Shown here piece by piece: positions 63,567 to 64,000 of a stretch of DNA of 64,000 bases (position 1 is the stretch's first letter; each line of letters begins with the position of its first letter). The notes below the pieces were generated by a model, which worked only from the letters and a program-made list of their open reading frames with translations, made no database searches and was not told where the DNA came from. This DNA comes from Metridium senile (taxonomy: Eukaryota; Cnidaria; Anthozoa; Actiniaria; Metridiidae), in the NCBI GenBank assembly GCA_949775045.1, contig OX459105.1:13219398-13283397 (forward strand). The letters are read 5' to 3'. The translations under genes and the position numbers were made by a program.

Positions 63567-63778
63567 ATGGCTTCTGATTCAGAAAGTACTGACTATTCGA
63601 GCGATTCAGAAAGCGTTACTATGAACCCAGGTGAAAACATTCTCTCTCAGGACGATGAGGACATAGAGCCGATCGCTACTGAAGAGGAGAACGAGTTATA
63701 TAGACAAACTTTAGCCGCCGAAGAAGAGGAAGAAGCGATGCTAAAGAGACGTTATGAAGAGCAAGACGTTCATTCGTG
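63567..63778 (+). CDS. P2X7-type cysteine-rich domain protein, exon 1 (acidic N-terminus)
   Basis: This is the first coding exon, from an ATG in a good context (caacATGG) to a gtatgt donor: 70 codons plus two bases. It is rich in Ser, Asp and Glu (MASDSESTDYSSDSESV) and has a Glu run (AAEEEEEAML) likely to be helical. It ends in QDVHSW, where Trp spans the splice site. No signal peptide or membrane segment is visible, so this is not a full P2X channel. Stand-alone proteins of this kind, with an acidic leader and the P2X7 intracellular cysteine domain, are multiplied in cnidarians and are often annotated as P2X purinoceptor 7-like. The function is not known. Confidence 0.8.
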
Positions 63779-63876
63779 GTATGTTTATAATACTTACCAT
63801 CGATTTCTTACCTTAAAATGAATGGTTTTGTGTATTTTTTTTGATAATTATTTACAGCAATTTTACTGTTTCACAG

Positions 63877-64000
63877 GTGCAAGTGTACACACTGCTCTTT
63901 GGAGTTGATAACAAAGCCGGAGGAATGCTTTTGTTGTTGCGACATCGATCGGTGTCAAGAAAGGCTAGCAGAGCTCGTCGAAGAACCGCCAGCATGTATA
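63877..64000 (+). CDS. P2X7-type cysteine-rich domain protein, exon 2 (partial, cut by window end)
   Basis: The exon starts after a tttcacag acceptor and stays open to the end of the window. Together with exon 1 it reads SWCKCTHCSLELITKPEE, then CFCCCDIDRCQERLAELV, then a Cys near the end. The CxCxxC and CxCCC spacing matches the zinc-binding start of the P2X7 cytoplasmic ballast domain. The remainder of the domain (further Cys and His) lies outside the window. The 98-bp intron has normal GT-AG ends. Confidence 0.8.
   Translation, partial: MQVYTLLFGVDNKAGGMLLLLRHRSVSRKASRARRRTASMY

Overview
This 64 kb window is AT-rich, intron-containing animal DNA dominated by repeats. The gene families fit a cnidarian, most likely an anthozoan such as a coral or sea anemone: a leucine-rich-repeat G-protein-coupled receptor (LGR) and a stand-alone protein with the P2X7-type cysteine-rich domain. 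Short inverted-repeat elements (MITEs), tRNA-derived SINEs and CR1/L2-like LINE remains add to this. The taxon is an inference from gene and repeat style, not from a marker gene.

Layout. From 1 to about 40 kb I find no convincing protein-coding gene. This part holds many MITEs and foldback elements, a 92-bp minisatellite (2.1-3.3 kb), nested tandem repeats (22.4-25.0 kb), tetra- and trinucleotide microsatellites, a hexanucleotide array (11.4-11.75 kb) and a 1.69-kb foldback element with TTAA ends (14.0-15.7 kb).

From 40 to 63.3 kb lies a tandem segmental duplication. Each unit carries one LGR-type receptor gene on the minus strand, with four exons that I could assemble from splice signals: signal peptide plus cysteine cap, two single-LRR exons, and one large exon holding the last LRR, hinge and seven-membrane domain. 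Every internal junction is phase 2, as is usual for LGR repeats. In copy 2 the four exons join in frame to 640 residues. In copy 1 exon 1 has lost 28 nt relative to copy 2, which breaks the frame. In both copies the receptor frame runs straight into a TTAGTG hexamer array, giving Asn-Thr-rich cytoplasmic tails of about 200 (copy 1) and 75 (copy 2) residues.

Comparing the two units dates several insertions to after the duplication and shows their empty sites: a SINE with a 15-bp target duplication and a 193-bp element with a 13-bp duplication in copy 1, and a TTAA element plus a LINE-like 3' end in copy 2. Between the units are LINE reverse-transcriptase remnants, further MITEs, and a perfect 221-copy ATGGTC array next to a foldback element.

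At the right edge (63,567 onward, plus strand) starts an intact-looking two-exon fragment of a P2X7-type cysteine-rich domain protein, cut by the window end. The genes show no operon-like relation. The two receptors are paralogues, and the P2X7-like gene is an unrelated neighbour.
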